64,000 nt of DNA from Methylocystis sp. MJC1 (GTDB taxonomy: Bacteria; Pseudomonadota; Alphaproteobacteria; Rhizobiales; Beijerinckiaceae). The DNA is taken from NCBI RefSeq assembly GCF_026427715.1, contig NZ_CP107558.1:285001-349000 (forward strand), written 5' to 3'. Positions within the stretch are counted from its first letter, which is position 1. The number at the start of each line of letters is the position of its first letter. The position numbers and the translations under genes are program-made. The notes beneath the pieces were generated by a model. It saw nothing but the letters and a program-made list of their open reading frames with translations, was not told where the DNA came from and did no database searches. Below, piece by piece: positions 19,215 to 27,076 of this stretch.

Positions 19215-20549
19215 ATGCCCAAACTCGAGCACTTGCAACGCTCGGCCGAGCTTTTCGCCCGCAGCAAGCGTCAGGTCGCCATCTCCGGCGTGGTCGTGGA
19301 GGTGACGCCCACATACTTCAGAACTGCGGGACTCTCGAAATTCGTCAGGCTTGGAGATTGTGTCGCAGTAGAAACCGGTCGCGGGGAGACGCTCGCTCAG
19401 GTGGTGCGAATCGAGCAGAATGGCGTCATCGTAAAGGCCTTTGAAAATAATTCGCCTGTCGGCCTGGGGTCAAAGGTTTGCTTTGTCGGTCCGATTGAAC
19501 TTTTCCCCCATGACTCATGGCGGGGCAGGGTTCTCGACGCATTCGGGCGGCCCGTCGATGGGCAGGGGCCCGTCTCAGTTGGTCTTAAGCCCTATTACTT
19601 GGACGCGCCGCCGCCGTCGGCAATGCGCCGAACCCGGATCACGAAGCCATTGCGCACAGGCGTCCGGGCGATCGACGCATTCACGCCAATTTGCGAGGGA
19701 CAGAGGATCGGCATTTTCGCGGGTTCGGGCGTCGGCAAATCCACGTTGCTGGAGATGCTGTCCCGGTCAGGCGGATTTTCCGTCGCGGTGATTTGTCTTG
19801 TTGGCGAACGCGGACGCGAAGTGCGCGATTTCGTCGATACGGTGATCTCGGCTAATCCGGGCGGCGTCGTCACGATCGTTGCGACAGCGGACGAAAGTCC
19901 GATGATGCGGCGGATGGCGCCGCTGACCGCCACAACGGTTGCAGAGCATTTCCGAGACGCAGGTGCCTCCGTCGTTTTGATCGTCGACTCGGTGACACGC
20001 TATGCCCACGCCGCGCGCGAGGTTGCATTGGCGTCCGGCGAGCCGCCTGTAGCCAATGGCTATACGCCGAGCGTTTTTGCCGACCTGCCGCGCCTCCTCG
20101 AGCGCGCGGGGCCCGGCGAGGATGGCGCGGGCGCGGTGACGGGGATCTATTCCGTCCTCGTAGACGGCGACAATCATAATGATCCCATCGCCGATTGTAT
20201 CCGAGGCACGCTTGACGGCCATATTGTGCTCGACCGAGAGATTGCGGAACAGGGTCGCTACCCGGCGATAAACCTGCTCAAGTCGATCTCACGCCTTGCC
20301 GATCGCGTCTGGACGCAGGACGAGCGCGAGATGGTGATGAGGCTGAAATCCATGCTTGCGAAATTTGAAGAGACGCGCGATCTGCGCATGCTCGGCGGGT
20401 ATCACGCCGGCGCGGACGCCGAGCTCGATCGCGCCGTCGCCGTCTCGCCGGCAGTATATGAGGGCCTGCGACAATCCCCTAAGGATCCGCCAAGCGTCGC
20501 CGCGCTCGAAGAATTGGCGGAGCGGATCAATGGGGGGCGCCAAGGGTGA
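19215..20549 (+). CDS. fliI: Flagellum-specific ATPase
   Basis: FliI powers delivery of substrates to the flagellar export gate. The 444-residue protein resembles F1-ATPase beta subunits: Walker A FAGSGVGKST (about residue 170), the LVGERGREV catalytic segment, Walker B VVLIVDSVTRYA and the EVALASGEPP motif. It begins shortly after flgF and is followed by an unknown gene where fliJ often lies. Confidence 0.95.
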   Translation: MPKLEHLQRSAELFARSKRQVAISGVVVEVTPTYFRTAGLSKFVRLGDCVAVETGRGETLAQVVRIEQNGVIVKAFENNSPVGLGSKVCFVGPIELFPHDSWRGRVLDAFGRPVDGQGPVSVGLKPYYLDAPPPSAMRRTRITKPLRTGVRAIDAFTPICEGQRIGIFAGSGVGKSTLLEMLSRSGGFSVAVICLVGERGREVRDFVDTVISANPGGVVTIVATADESPMMRRMAPLTATTVAEHFRDAGASVVLIVDSVTRYAHAAREVALASGEPPVANGYTPSVFADLPRLLERAGPGEDGAGAVTGIYSVLVDGDNHNDPIADCIRGTLDGHIVLDREIAEQGRYPAINLLKSISRLADRVWTQDEREMVMRLKSMLAKFEETRDLRMLGGYHAGADAELDRAVAVSPAVYEGLRQSPKDPPSVAALEELAERINGGRQG

Positions 20550-20712
20550 GCGACCTATCCCGCTAGCCCATGTTCGGGCCTAACCAGAGCGGCATGGGCC
20601 GCTGCCCGTAAGGTTCAGCTTCGCGAAAGCCGGGTCGTTTACATTTTCCCTGCGCAATAACCGGGATGTTTCGGGATGTCTCCCCTTGGGAGCGGCGCGA
20701 TCGAGGATGTCC

Positions 20713-21321
20713 ATGACCGCCGATGAAGCGTTCGAAATCCTGCAGTTCGAGAAGGAGCTCATCGAAAACGCCGGCCCGGCGGTGCTGCGGCTGAAGCTGA
20801 TAGAAATCGGGAGCCTTTTTCTGCGTCGTCTTGCGGGAGACGATGTTCTTGAGGCAGCACGGACCGCGTCGGAGGAGCTGCGCAAGCTTATCGCCGAACG
20901 TCCCTGTGTTTCCCTCATCGATTTCAAGGCGCGCGATAAGGTTCTTGTTGCGAGTTTTGGAGTCGAATCTTCGATAAAGGCGCCGGACGCCCAAAAGAGC
21001 GCACAGCAACCTCTCGACTGCGGCCCGATTGAAACCCGGCAATACGCGGCCGAGATCGAACTCGACCAAAGGGACGCCATCGCACTCGATTGCGCCCTGA
21101 ACAAGGGCTATAGCCAGGGTGACTTGCGCGAGTTCGGCTTTCTGATGAGCGGCATATTCGACTCGCCGAGCGAGCCCGCAAGATTCGTCAAGCGCGCAAA
21201 CCAACTCGCTGGCCGCACAGCTTTGCTCGGCGCCGAGTTGAAGAATGGCCAAAGCGAAATTGCATTAAACTCGGTCTATAAGGTAAGCGCTGTTGCGGTC
21301 CCACCTTCCAACCGATGCTGA
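20713..21321 (+). CDS. Unknown protein after fliI, 3' end altered by IS66 insertion
   Basis: ATG at 20713 has a GAGG ribosome site. The protein is mostly helical at first (MTADEAFEILQFEKELIENA), with a C-terminal half that may be a separate fold; no family is assigned. At codon ...NSVYK the IS66 element begins at 21283, so the current frame runs 12 codons into the element before stopping at 21321. Joining across the element at the 8-bp duplication restores NSVYK-KSA-stop, ending at 23777. Only the last three residues were lost, so the protein may still work. A flagellar role is inferred from position only. Confidence 0.65.
   Translation: MTADEAFEILQFEKELIENAGPAVLRLKLIEIGSLFLRRLAGDDVLEAARTASEELRKLIAERPCVSLIDFKARDKVLVASFGVESSIKAPDAQKSAQQPLDCGPIETRQYAAEIELDQRDAIALDCALNKGYSQGDLREFGFLMSGIFDSPSEPARFVKRANQLAGRTALLGAELKNGQSEIALNSVYKVSAVAVPPSNRC
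21275..21282. repeat. IS66 target-site duplication, left copy
   Basis: TCTATAAG directly precedes the left end of the element and recurs at 23758-23765 directly after its right end. Eight bases is the duplication size known for IS66-family elements. Confidence 0.93.
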
Positions 21322-21360
21322 AAGCAGCGAGTCTGATCTCCTGATTTGGAGATAAGGCTT

Positions 21361-21786
21361 GTGTCCAGACTTGACCCTACGCTTGAGCCTAATGGCGGAG
21401 CGGTGCGCCGGATCGAAGTGATCACGGGCGGCGGCGAACGTCGTCGACGATGGTCGGTTGCGGAGAAGGCGCAAGCCGTCGAAGAGTCGCTTGCGCCTGG
21501 CGCGGTAGTTTCAGTTGTCGCGCGACGGCATGGGCTGGCGCCGCAGCAATTGTTTTCGTGGCGACGAAAGGCGCGACGGCAAGCGGAACTCGATGCTGTT
21601 TCATTTGCGCCGGTTGTTGTCGAGCGACGAGAGGAAGCGCCCGTCGCTCTGGGGTCGGAGAGCAGACCGGTTGCTCGCCCGCACGTGATTGAGCTCGCAA
21701 TTGACGGTGCAAGCGTCTGGATCTGGCGTGACGCGCCCATGGGCATGGTCACGGCGATTATCGACGCCTTGAAGGCGAGTTCATGA
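21361..21786 (+). CDS. tnpA: IS66 accessory protein TnpA
   Basis: A small protein with a helix-turn-helix of the IS66 OrfA/transposase-8 type (RRRWSVAEKAQAVEESLAPG, then VVARRHGLAPQQLFSWRRKA). GTG at 21361 is chosen because GGAGATAAGG lies upstream. It overlaps tnpB by four bases (ATGA), which implies coupled translation. It probably binds the element ends. Confidence 0.9.
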   Translation: MSRLDPTLEPNGGAVRRIEVITGGGERRRRWSVAEKAQAVEESLAPGAVVSVVARRHGLAPQQLFSWRRKARRQAELDAVSFAPVVVERREEAPVALGSESRPVARPHVIELAIDGASVWIWRDAPMGMVTAIIDALKASS

Positions 21787-22139
21787 TCGGGCCGACAGGC
21801 GCGATCCGCGTCATGGTGGCGACGAAGCCCGTCGACTTCCGAAAGGGCGCCGAGGGCTTGGCTGCGCTGGTCCGAGAGACGATGCAGGCAGATCCTTTTG
21901 ACGGCGCTGTTTATGTGTTCCGCGCGAAAAGGGCTGATCGCATCAAACTGGTGTTCTGGGACGGCACGGGCGTCTGTCTCTTTGCCAAGCGGCTGGAAGA
22001 TGGCGAGTTCCGCTGGCCGAAGATCGAAGACGGGGTGATGCGGTTGTCCGCGGCGCAGTTTTCGGCGCTGCTGGAGGGGCTCGACTTTCGCCGCGTGCGC
22101 GCGGCGAAAGAGACGGCGGCGCCGACCTTGCCGGGATAA
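21783..22139 (+). CDS. tnpB: IS66 accessory protein TnpB
   Basis: The 118-residue IS66 OrfB protein has the family motifs VATKPVDFRKGAEGLAALV, GAVYVFRAKRADRIKLVFWD and LEDGEFRWPK. Needed together with TnpA and TnpC for IS66 transposition in studied elements; biochemical role not settled. Confidence 0.95.
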   Translation: MIGPTGAIRVMVATKPVDFRKGAEGLAALVRETMQADPFDGAVYVFRAKRADRIKLVFWDGTGVCLFAKRLEDGEFRWPKIEDGVMRLSAAQFSALLEGLDFRRVRAAKETAAPTLPG

Positions 22140-22208
22140 GCCGCGACACAGTGAATCAGGGCATCGAAGAACGTCGAAAGGCGGCGGAAAATATGGTCTT
22201 CTGCGACT

Positions 22209-23744
22209 ATGGCGCAGGCGATCGAGACGCTTCCCGACGATCCAAACGAACTGAAGGCGATGCTGCTTGCCGAGCGGGCGCGCAACGAGCGTCTCGTTCA
22301 GATCATCAAGGAGATGCAGCGCCATCGCTTTGGACGGCGCGCCGAGACCCTTCCCGAAGACCAGATGCTGCTCGCGCTCGAAGAGGTCGAGCAGACGGAA
22401 GCGGGCGCCGCGGCGGAGGGGGAAGCCAAGTCCGCCGCCGAACGTGAAAAGGCGGCCAGAAAGCGCCGCACGAACCGTGGCGCGCTACCTGCCCATCTCC
22501 CGCGCATCGAAACCATCATCGACATCGAGGATAAAGCCTGTCCTTGCTGCAAGGGCGCGCTCCACCAGATCGGCGAAGATGTCTCTGAGCGGCTCGACGT
22601 CGTGCCAGCGCAGTTCCGCGTGCTGGTGACGCGTCGACCCAAATACGCTTGTCGCGCCTGCGAGGGCGCGGTCGTGCAGGCGCCGGCCCCGGCGCGGCTG
22701 ATCGAAGGCGGCTTGCCGACGGAGGTGACAGTCGCACATGTGCTCGTTTCCAAATACGCCGATCATCTTCCGCTTTATCGCCAAGCACAGATCTACGCCC
22801 GGCAGGGGATCGCCCTCGACCGTTCGACGCTCGCCGACTGGGTTGGTCGCGCCGCCTGGCATTTGCGGCCCGTGCACGAGCGGCTTCTGGAACACATCAG
22901 ATCGTCGACGAAAATCTTCGCTGACGAGACAAGGGCGCCGGTGCTCGACCCCGGGCGCGGGCGTACCAAGACTGGCCAACTTTGGGCTTATGCGCGTGAC
23001 GACCGGCCATGGGGCGGCGCCGATCCGCCAATCGCAGTCTATGTCTATGCGCAAAACCGAAAGTCCGAGCAGCCGCTCACGCATCTTGCTGGCTTCACGG
23101 GCGTCGTGCAGGTCGACGGTTACGCCGGCTATCGCGCGCTGACGCAGAAGAACAGCGTGTCGCTCGCCTTCTGCTGGTCTCACGTCCGCCGGCGCTTCTA
23201 CGAACTCGCCGCAGCAGGTCCCGCGCCGATCGCCAGCGAGGCTCTGGCGCGCATCGGCGAACTCTACGCCATCGAGAGCGACATCCGCGGCCAAAGCGCC
23301 GGCAAACGTCGGGACGCGCGGCAGGAGAAATCCCGCCCCATCCTCGACGCGCTCGAGCCATGGCTGCGTGAAAAACTCGCGCTGATCAGCCAGAAGACCA
23401 AGCTCGCCGAGGCGATCCGCTACGCGCTCTCGCGCTGGGACGGCCTGACACGCTTCATCGACGACGGGCGCATCGAGATCGACTCCAATGTCGTCGAACG
23501 TGCAATCCGTCCCATCGCCCTCAATCGGAAAAACGCTCTCTTCGCGGGTTCGGACGGAGGCGGCGAAAACTGGGCGATCGTCGCCTCGCTCATCGAGACC
23601 TGCAAGCTCAATGGCGTCGATCCGCTGGCCTACATCGCTGACGCTCTTTCTAAGATCGTCAACGGCCATCTCGCCAGTAAGCTCGACGAACTGATGCCTT
23701 GGGCCTATGCACAATCCGCCGCGGCCTTCAAAGAGGTGGCCTGA
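22209..23744 (+). CDS. tnpC: IS66 family transposase TnpC
   Basis: The 511-residue transposase is full length. It has an N-terminal coiled coil (ERLVQIIKEMQRHRFGRRAE), a zinc-binding CPCCKGALH segment, the catalytic core with KIFADETRAPVL, GVVQVDGYAGYRAL, FCWSHVRRRFYEL and IDSNVVERAIRP (DDE residues lie in these blocks), then the C-terminal IS66 segment. No frameshift is visible. Confidence 0.96.
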   Translation: MAQAIETLPDDPNELKAMLLAERARNERLVQIIKEMQRHRFGRRAETLPEDQMLLALEEVEQTEAGAAAEGEAKSAAEREKAARKRRTNRGALPAHLPRIETIIDIEDKACPCCKGALHQIGEDVSERLDVVPAQFRVLVTRRPKYACRACEGAVVQAPAPARLIEGGLPTEVTVAHVLVSKYADHLPLYRQAQIYARQGIALDRSTLADWVGRAAWHLRPVHERLLEHIRSSTKIFADETRAPVLDPGRGRTKTGQLWAYARDDRPWGGADPPIAVYVYAQNRKSEQPLTHLAGFTGVVQVDGYAGYRALTQKNSVSLAFCWSHVRRRFYELAAAGPAPIASEALARIGELYAIESDIRGQSAGKRRDARQEKSRPILDALEPWLREKLALISQKTKLAEAIRYALSRWDGLTRFIDDGRIEIDSNVVERAIRPIALNRKNALFAGSDGGGENWAIVASLIETCKLNGVDPLAYIADALSKIVNGHLASKLDELMPWAYAQSAAAFKEVA

Positions 23745-23757
23745 AAACAGCGGTTAC

Positions 23758-23765
23758 TCTATAAG
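23758..23765. repeat. IS66 target-site duplication, right copy
   Basis: TCTATAAG, identical to the left copy at 21275-21282. The reconstructed reading frame of the interrupted gene continues directly after this copy and stops at 23775-23777. Confidence 0.93.
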
Positions 23766-23777
23766 AAATCAGCTTGA

Positions 23778-24045
23778 TGTTTCTTTGCATCGCCGGGGCT
23801 GCATAGCCTTGCGGCCACCGCGCGGGGCCCTTGCGCAGTAGCGCCTTGAGCTTTGAGAAGGTCTTCTCGATCGGGCTGAAGTCCTCGGAGCGTTTCCTCG
23901 GTGAGTCGCCGCTGTCGCACGCCGCTCGCGTCATCAAGGTAAGCGCGCAAGCCGTGCTGGCCGATCGCGGCCGCTACGAGACGCTATTAAATCTCCTCGG
24001 TGGTTCTTCTACCGAGCTGGCGGCAAAGGCGTGTGGACATTATGC
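23778..24045. other. Intergenic debris region after IS66
   Basis: No intact gene is supported here. The region contains an IS630-type transposase fragment on the minus strand. GTAAGCGC at 23940-23947 resembles an IS66 left end but has no partner. Confidence 0.4.
23818..23880 (-). pseudogene. IS630-family transposase fragment
   Basis: On the minus strand this stretch encodes SEDFSPIEKTFSKLKALLRK, which closely resembles the C-terminal SPDFNPIE..FSKLKALLRK block of IS630 transposases. No start, catalytic core or ends are recognisable around it, so it is a short relic. Confidence 0.6.
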
Positions 24046-24079
24046 AAAAAAAAGGGTCGTGTCCGCGAGGACGCGACCC
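24046..24079 (-). terminator. Rho-independent terminator of flagellin 1
   Basis: On the minus strand an 11-bp stem (GGGTCGCGTCC/GGACACGACCC, one G-T pair) with a TCGC loop is followed by eight T. It lies 45-80 bp after the stop of the flagellin at 24125. Confidence 0.9.
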
Positions 24080-24124
24080 CTTCTGACGAGGAGGCAGTTC
24101 GCTAAGGCGCCGCCTTTATCCGTC

Positions 24125-25075
24125 TTACTGGAACAGCTTGAGGATCATCTGGCTGTTCTGGTTGGCGATCGAGAGCGCCTGAACGCCGAGCTGCTGCTGC
24201 GTCTGGAGCGCCTGCAGGCGGGTCGACACCTCGTTCATGTCCGCATCGACGAGCGAGCTGACGCCGGCGGTGAGCGAAGACTGAAGCGATTTCAAAAAGT
24301 CGCTCTGAGCCGTCACACTCGACTGCGTCGCGCCAATATTCGTGGCGTAAGTCGTCAGAGCTTTAATCGCCTGGTCCGCGTTGGAAAGCGTGTCCTGAAT
24401 TTTGGAGGTATTGACCGGAGGCGGACCAGCGGCGACGGTGCCGGAGCCAGCAGCCGTGTTGAGATCGGCCAACGTCAGGGCGGTAAAGTCGGTCGGCGCG
24501 CCGACGCCGGTCGCCTGAGCCGTCTGCAACACGCCGGTGCCGGTCGTAGCAGGCGCGGTGAAAGGCGTGATAAGAGCCGTCAGGGTAAGATTGATCGTTC
24601 CGATCGTCGAAAAGGCTGCGCCCTTGCCATCCGTGTAGGACGCGATCAGGTCGAAGCTCGTCTGCGAACCATTCAGCAGGTTAACACCGTTCATGTTCGC
24701 CGAGCTGACGATATTCTTCAGCTGCTGGCCGAATGCCTGCAAGCTCGTCAGGATCTTGCTCTGGTCGGCGTTCGGGTCCGTCGCCTGAGCGACAGCCTGC
24801 TTGATGGCGTTCACCACCGTGATCGCTTGGTTGACGGCGGACGAGGCGACTGTGAGCGCCTGGTTGCCGACGCCGAGCGCGTCGCTGATCGTCGACAGCA
24901 CCGAGTTGTCGGACTTCATGGTCGTCGCGATCGACCAGGTCGACGCATTGTCTGCGGCCGACTGGACTTTCAGGCCCGTGGCGACCTCATTCTGCGCCTT
25001 CGACAGCATTTGCTGCGTCGAGCGCAGCGATTGGAGCGCTGTCAGCGAGGAAAGATTGGTGTTGATGCTCGACAT
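24125..25075 (-). CDS. fliC: Flagellin 1
   Basis: The 316-residue filament subunit has the conserved N-terminal D0/D1 helices (MSSINTNLSSLTALQSLRST, EVATGLKVQSAADNASTW) and C-terminal D1/D0 helices (VDADMNEVSTRLQALQTQQQ, ...MILKLFQ). The short central region is typical of rhizobial-type flagellins. It differs from the next flagellin at about 15 positions by eye, so ~95% identical. It has its own leader and terminator. Confidence 0.95.
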   Translation of the reverse strand: MSSINTNLSSLTALQSLRSTQQMLSKAQNEVATGLKVQSAADNASTWSIATTMKSDNSVLSTISDALGVGNQALTVASSAVNQAITVVNAIKQAVAQATDPNADQSKILTSLQAFGQQLKNIVSSANMNGVNLLNGSQTSFDLIASYTDGKGAAFSTIGTINLTLTALITPFTAPATTGTGVLQTAQATGVGAPTDFTALTLADLNTAAGSGTVAAGPPPVNTSKIQDTLSNADQAIKALTTYATNIGATQSSVTAQSDFLKSLQSSLTAGVSSLVDADMNEVSTRLQALQTQQQLGVQALSIANQNSQMILKLFQ

Positions 25076-25194
25076 GATTTTACGCCTATCACTGTTGTTG
25101 TCTGTAACGCGCGGGCCGCGCCACTATGGCGGAACCGGCGGCATTCGAGACATCCCGGCGTTCCACCGGGCCAACGGAAACGGCTTCATGCCGC
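25076..25194 (-). promoter_or_regulatory. Conserved flagellin leader, copy 1
   Basis: These 119 bp just upstream of flagellin 1 are nearly identical to 26436-26553 upstream of flagellin 2. Read on the minus strand, both contain a GC stem (CCCGG...CCGGG). Conservation outside the coding frame suggests a functional 5' leader, possibly the target of FlbT, which acts on flagellin mRNA leaders in Caulobacter. Confidence 0.55.
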
Positions 25195-25407
25195 AGGGTT
25201 GAACCCCGTCCGAAGCGGAAGAGGAGGGCTCTAATCGCCCCGCCTCGGCGCATTAAAAGCAGGTCTTGGTAAAGAAACGGAAAACAGATCTTAAAATGGG
25301 CGCCCGACGCTAACGCAGGGGTTCGGAGAAGGGCAAATCGGCGCAGGCGCGCCCTCGCTTTCCTTTCGTGCGGGAGCGCCATTATTGGCGACGGTCCCAC
25401 TGGAAAT
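25195..25407. other. Spacer between flagellin 1 leader and flagellin 2 terminator
   Basis: About 210 bp with no gene. An AT-rich stretch near 25250-25300 is a likely promoter region for flagellin 1, but no clear sigma-28 or sigma-70 consensus was identified. Confidence 0.4.
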
Positions 25408-25440
25408 AAAAAAGGCCACGCCCGCCAGGGCGTGACCCTT
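25408..25440 (-). terminator. Rho-independent terminator of flagellin 2
   Basis: On the minus strand a 10-bp stem (GGTCACGCCC/GGGCGTGGCC) with a TGGC loop is followed by six T. It lies 45-80 bp after the stop of the flagellin at 25485. Confidence 0.88.
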
Positions 25441-25484
25441 TGAAAGTGACAGCGGCGCGCCACCGGGCGCCGCCTTTATCCGTC

Positions 25485-26435
25485 TTACTGGAACAGCTTG
25501 AGGATCATCTGGGTATTCTGATTCGCGATCGAGAGCGCCTGAACGCCGAGCTGCTGCTGCGTCTGGAGCGCCTGCAGGCGGGTCGACACCTCGTTCATGT
25601 CCGCATCGACGAGCGAGCTGACGCCGGCGGTGAGTGAGGACTGGAGGGATTTCAAGAAGTCGCTCTGAGCCGTCACGCTCGACTCCGTTGCGCCAATGTT
25701 CGTGGCGTAAGTCGTCAGAGCTTTAATCGCTTGGTCAGCGTTGGAAAGCGTATCCTGAATTTTCGAGGTATTGACCGGAGGCGGACCAGCGGCGACGGTG
25801 CCGGAGCCAGCAGCCGTGTTGAGATCGGCCAACGTCAGGGCGGTAAAGTCGGTCGGCGCGGTGACACCGGTCGCCTGAGCCGTCTGCAACACGCCGGTGC
25901 CGGTCGTAGCAGGCGCGGTGAAAGGCGTGATAAGAGCCGTCAGGGTAAGATTGATCGTCCCGATAGACGAAAAGGCTGCGCCTTTGCCATCCGAGTAAGA
26001 CGCGATCAGGTTGAAGCTCGACTGCGAGCCATTCAGCAGGTTAACGCCATTCATGTTCGCCGAGCTGACGATATTCTTCAGCTGCTGGCCGAAGGCTTGC
26101 AAGCTCGTCAGGATCTTGCTCTGGTCGGCGTTCGGGTCGGTCGCCTGAGCGACAGCCTGCTTGATGGAGTTCATCACCGTGATCGCCTGATTGACGGCGG
26201 ACGAGGCGACTGAAAGCGACTGGGTGCCGACGCCGAGCGCGTCGCTGATCGTCGACAGCACCGAGTTGTCGGACTTCATGGTCGTCGCGATCGACCAGGT
26301 CGACGCATTGTCCGCGGCCGACTGGACCTTCAGGCCCGTGGCGACTTCATTCTGCGCCTTCGACAGCATTTGCTGCGTCATGCGCAGTGATTGGAGAGCA
26401 GACAGGGACGCTAGGTTGGTATTGATACTCGACAT
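25485..26435 (-). CDS. fliC: Flagellin 2
   Basis: Tandem copy of the flagellin at 24125, also 316 residues, with the same N- and C-terminal helices. The start is the ATG at 26435 (MSSINTNLASL), aligned to flagellin 1; the open frame reaches 26561 inside the leader. The few changes cluster in N-terminal helices and near the centre. Same length and no gaps imply a recent duplication or gene conversion. Confidence 0.95.
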   Translation of the reverse strand: MSSINTNLASLSALQSLRMTQQMLSKAQNEVATGLKVQSAADNASTWSIATTMKSDNSVLSTISDALGVGTQSLSVASSAVNQAITVMNSIKQAVAQATDPNADQSKILTSLQAFGQQLKNIVSSANMNGVNLLNGSQSSFNLIASYSDGKGAAFSSIGTINLTLTALITPFTAPATTGTGVLQTAQATGVTAPTDFTALTLADLNTAAGSGTVAAGPPPVNTSKIQDTLSNADQAIKALTTYATNIGATESSVTAQSDFLKSLQSSLTAGVSSLVDADMNEVSTRLQALQTQQQLGVQALSIANQNTQMILKLFQ

Positions 26436-26553
26436 GATTTTACGCCTTTCACTGTTGTCGTCTGTGACGCGCGGCCTCGCCATTATGGCGGAACCGGCGG
26501 CATTAGAGACATCCCGGCGTTCCACCGGGCCAACGGAAACGGCTTCATGCCGC
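26436..26553 (-). promoter_or_regulatory. Conserved flagellin leader, copy 2
   Basis: Counterpart of 25076-25194, with about ten differences in 119 bp. Similarity ends abruptly at GCGGCATGAAGCCG (minus strand), which may mark the transcript start or the edge of the duplicated unit. Confidence 0.55.
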
Positions 26554-26666
26554 GGGACCAACTTCCCCGTCCGCAGCGGATGATCAGGTTGTATGCGCGC
26601 CAGCCCAGCTTCGCAATCATTGGCTTTTCTTTTGGATAACGGCCCGTTTACGGGTTCGTCTCTTTG

Positions 26667-26714
26667 TCGATCGCCAACCCGAACTTGCAGCTGATCCTCA
26701 AGCTATTCCAGTAA
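26667..26714 (+). pseudogene. Flagellin C-terminal fragment
   Basis: On the plus strand these 16 codons read SIANPNLQLILKLFQ-stop, matching the last residues of the flagellins here (SIANQNSQMILKLFQ). There is no upstream open frame or flagellin sequence, so this is a relic of a flagellin gene in the opposite orientation. Confidence 0.75.
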
Positions 26715-26781
26715 TCGCTTCAGCGAACAATGAAATACATGGTTGCCGGAGAGGCTCGGCCGGCCTTTTGTTTATACTTTG

Positions 26782-26796
26782 TTAAGCCCTGCTTAA
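26782..26796. promoter_or_regulatory. CtrA-type box TTAA-N7-TTAA(C)
   Basis: GTTAAGCCCTGCTTAAC is a perfect match to TTAA-N7-TTAAC, the CtrA consensus. It lies 116 bp upstream of the flagellin-like mini-ORF and 281 bp upstream of fliF; a second pair with N8 spacing follows at 26804-26819. CtrA control of early flagellar genes including fliF is established in Caulobacter; here it is inference. Confidence 0.5.
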
Positions 26797-26911
26797 CGGT
26801 CTGTTAATCTCTACCTTAAAGCGGGCAGCCTCGCACAAGGCTTGATTAGAAATATCTTCACAACGGGCCGGGCCGCGCATCTGCAACCCTCGCGCCCTCG
26901 GAAAGGCCGGC

Positions 26912-27030
26912 ATGTCCAGCACTTTGACTAATTCTTCGTCCTTCTTAGCGCTTCAAATACATCCCTTGGCGAGGCCCAAGGGGAGATCGCCAATCAAAAC
27001 GCTCAGCTGATCATGAAGCTGTTCCTGTAA
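26912..27030 (+). pseudogene. Collapsed flagellin gene (N- and C-terminal ends only)
   Basis: The ATG at 26912 has a GGAAAGG ribosome site and begins MSSTLTNSSSFLALQ, a flagellin N-terminus. A frameshift follows, then from 26986 another frame reads IANQNAQLIMKLFL-stop (27028-27030), a flagellin C-terminus. About 280 central codons are missing. The frame from the ATG itself would give a 32-residue peptide ending at 27008. Confidence 0.7.
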
Positions 27031-27076
27031 CGCAATCTGATCGTTCATCCCGCCCCGGAAGCAGAAGTTTGCCTCG

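Larger units (their letters stand above)
21283..23757 (+). mobile_element. Complete IS66-family insertion sequence
   Basis: The 2475-bp element has imperfect terminal inverted repeats: left GTAAGCGCTGTTGCGG; right, read inward, GTAACCGCTGTTTTCA. The GTAAGCG end is typical for IS66. It carries tnpA, tnpB and tnpC in one direction and is flanked by 8-bp direct repeats. All three genes are open, so it looks recently inserted and possibly active. Confidence 0.95.

Noticed and set aside
22485..23714. 409-residue minus-strand frame antisense to tnpC
   Set aside because: Shadow of the IS66 transposase.
23940..23947. Possible solo IS66 left end (GTAAGCGC)
   Set aside because: Only 8 bases, no partner end, no flanking repeat; likely chance.
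23831..25234. 467-residue plus-strand open frame antisense to flagellin 1
   Set aside because: Arginine-rich frame made by reading flagellin backwards; no start context or family match, and the flagellin on the other strand is unmistakable.
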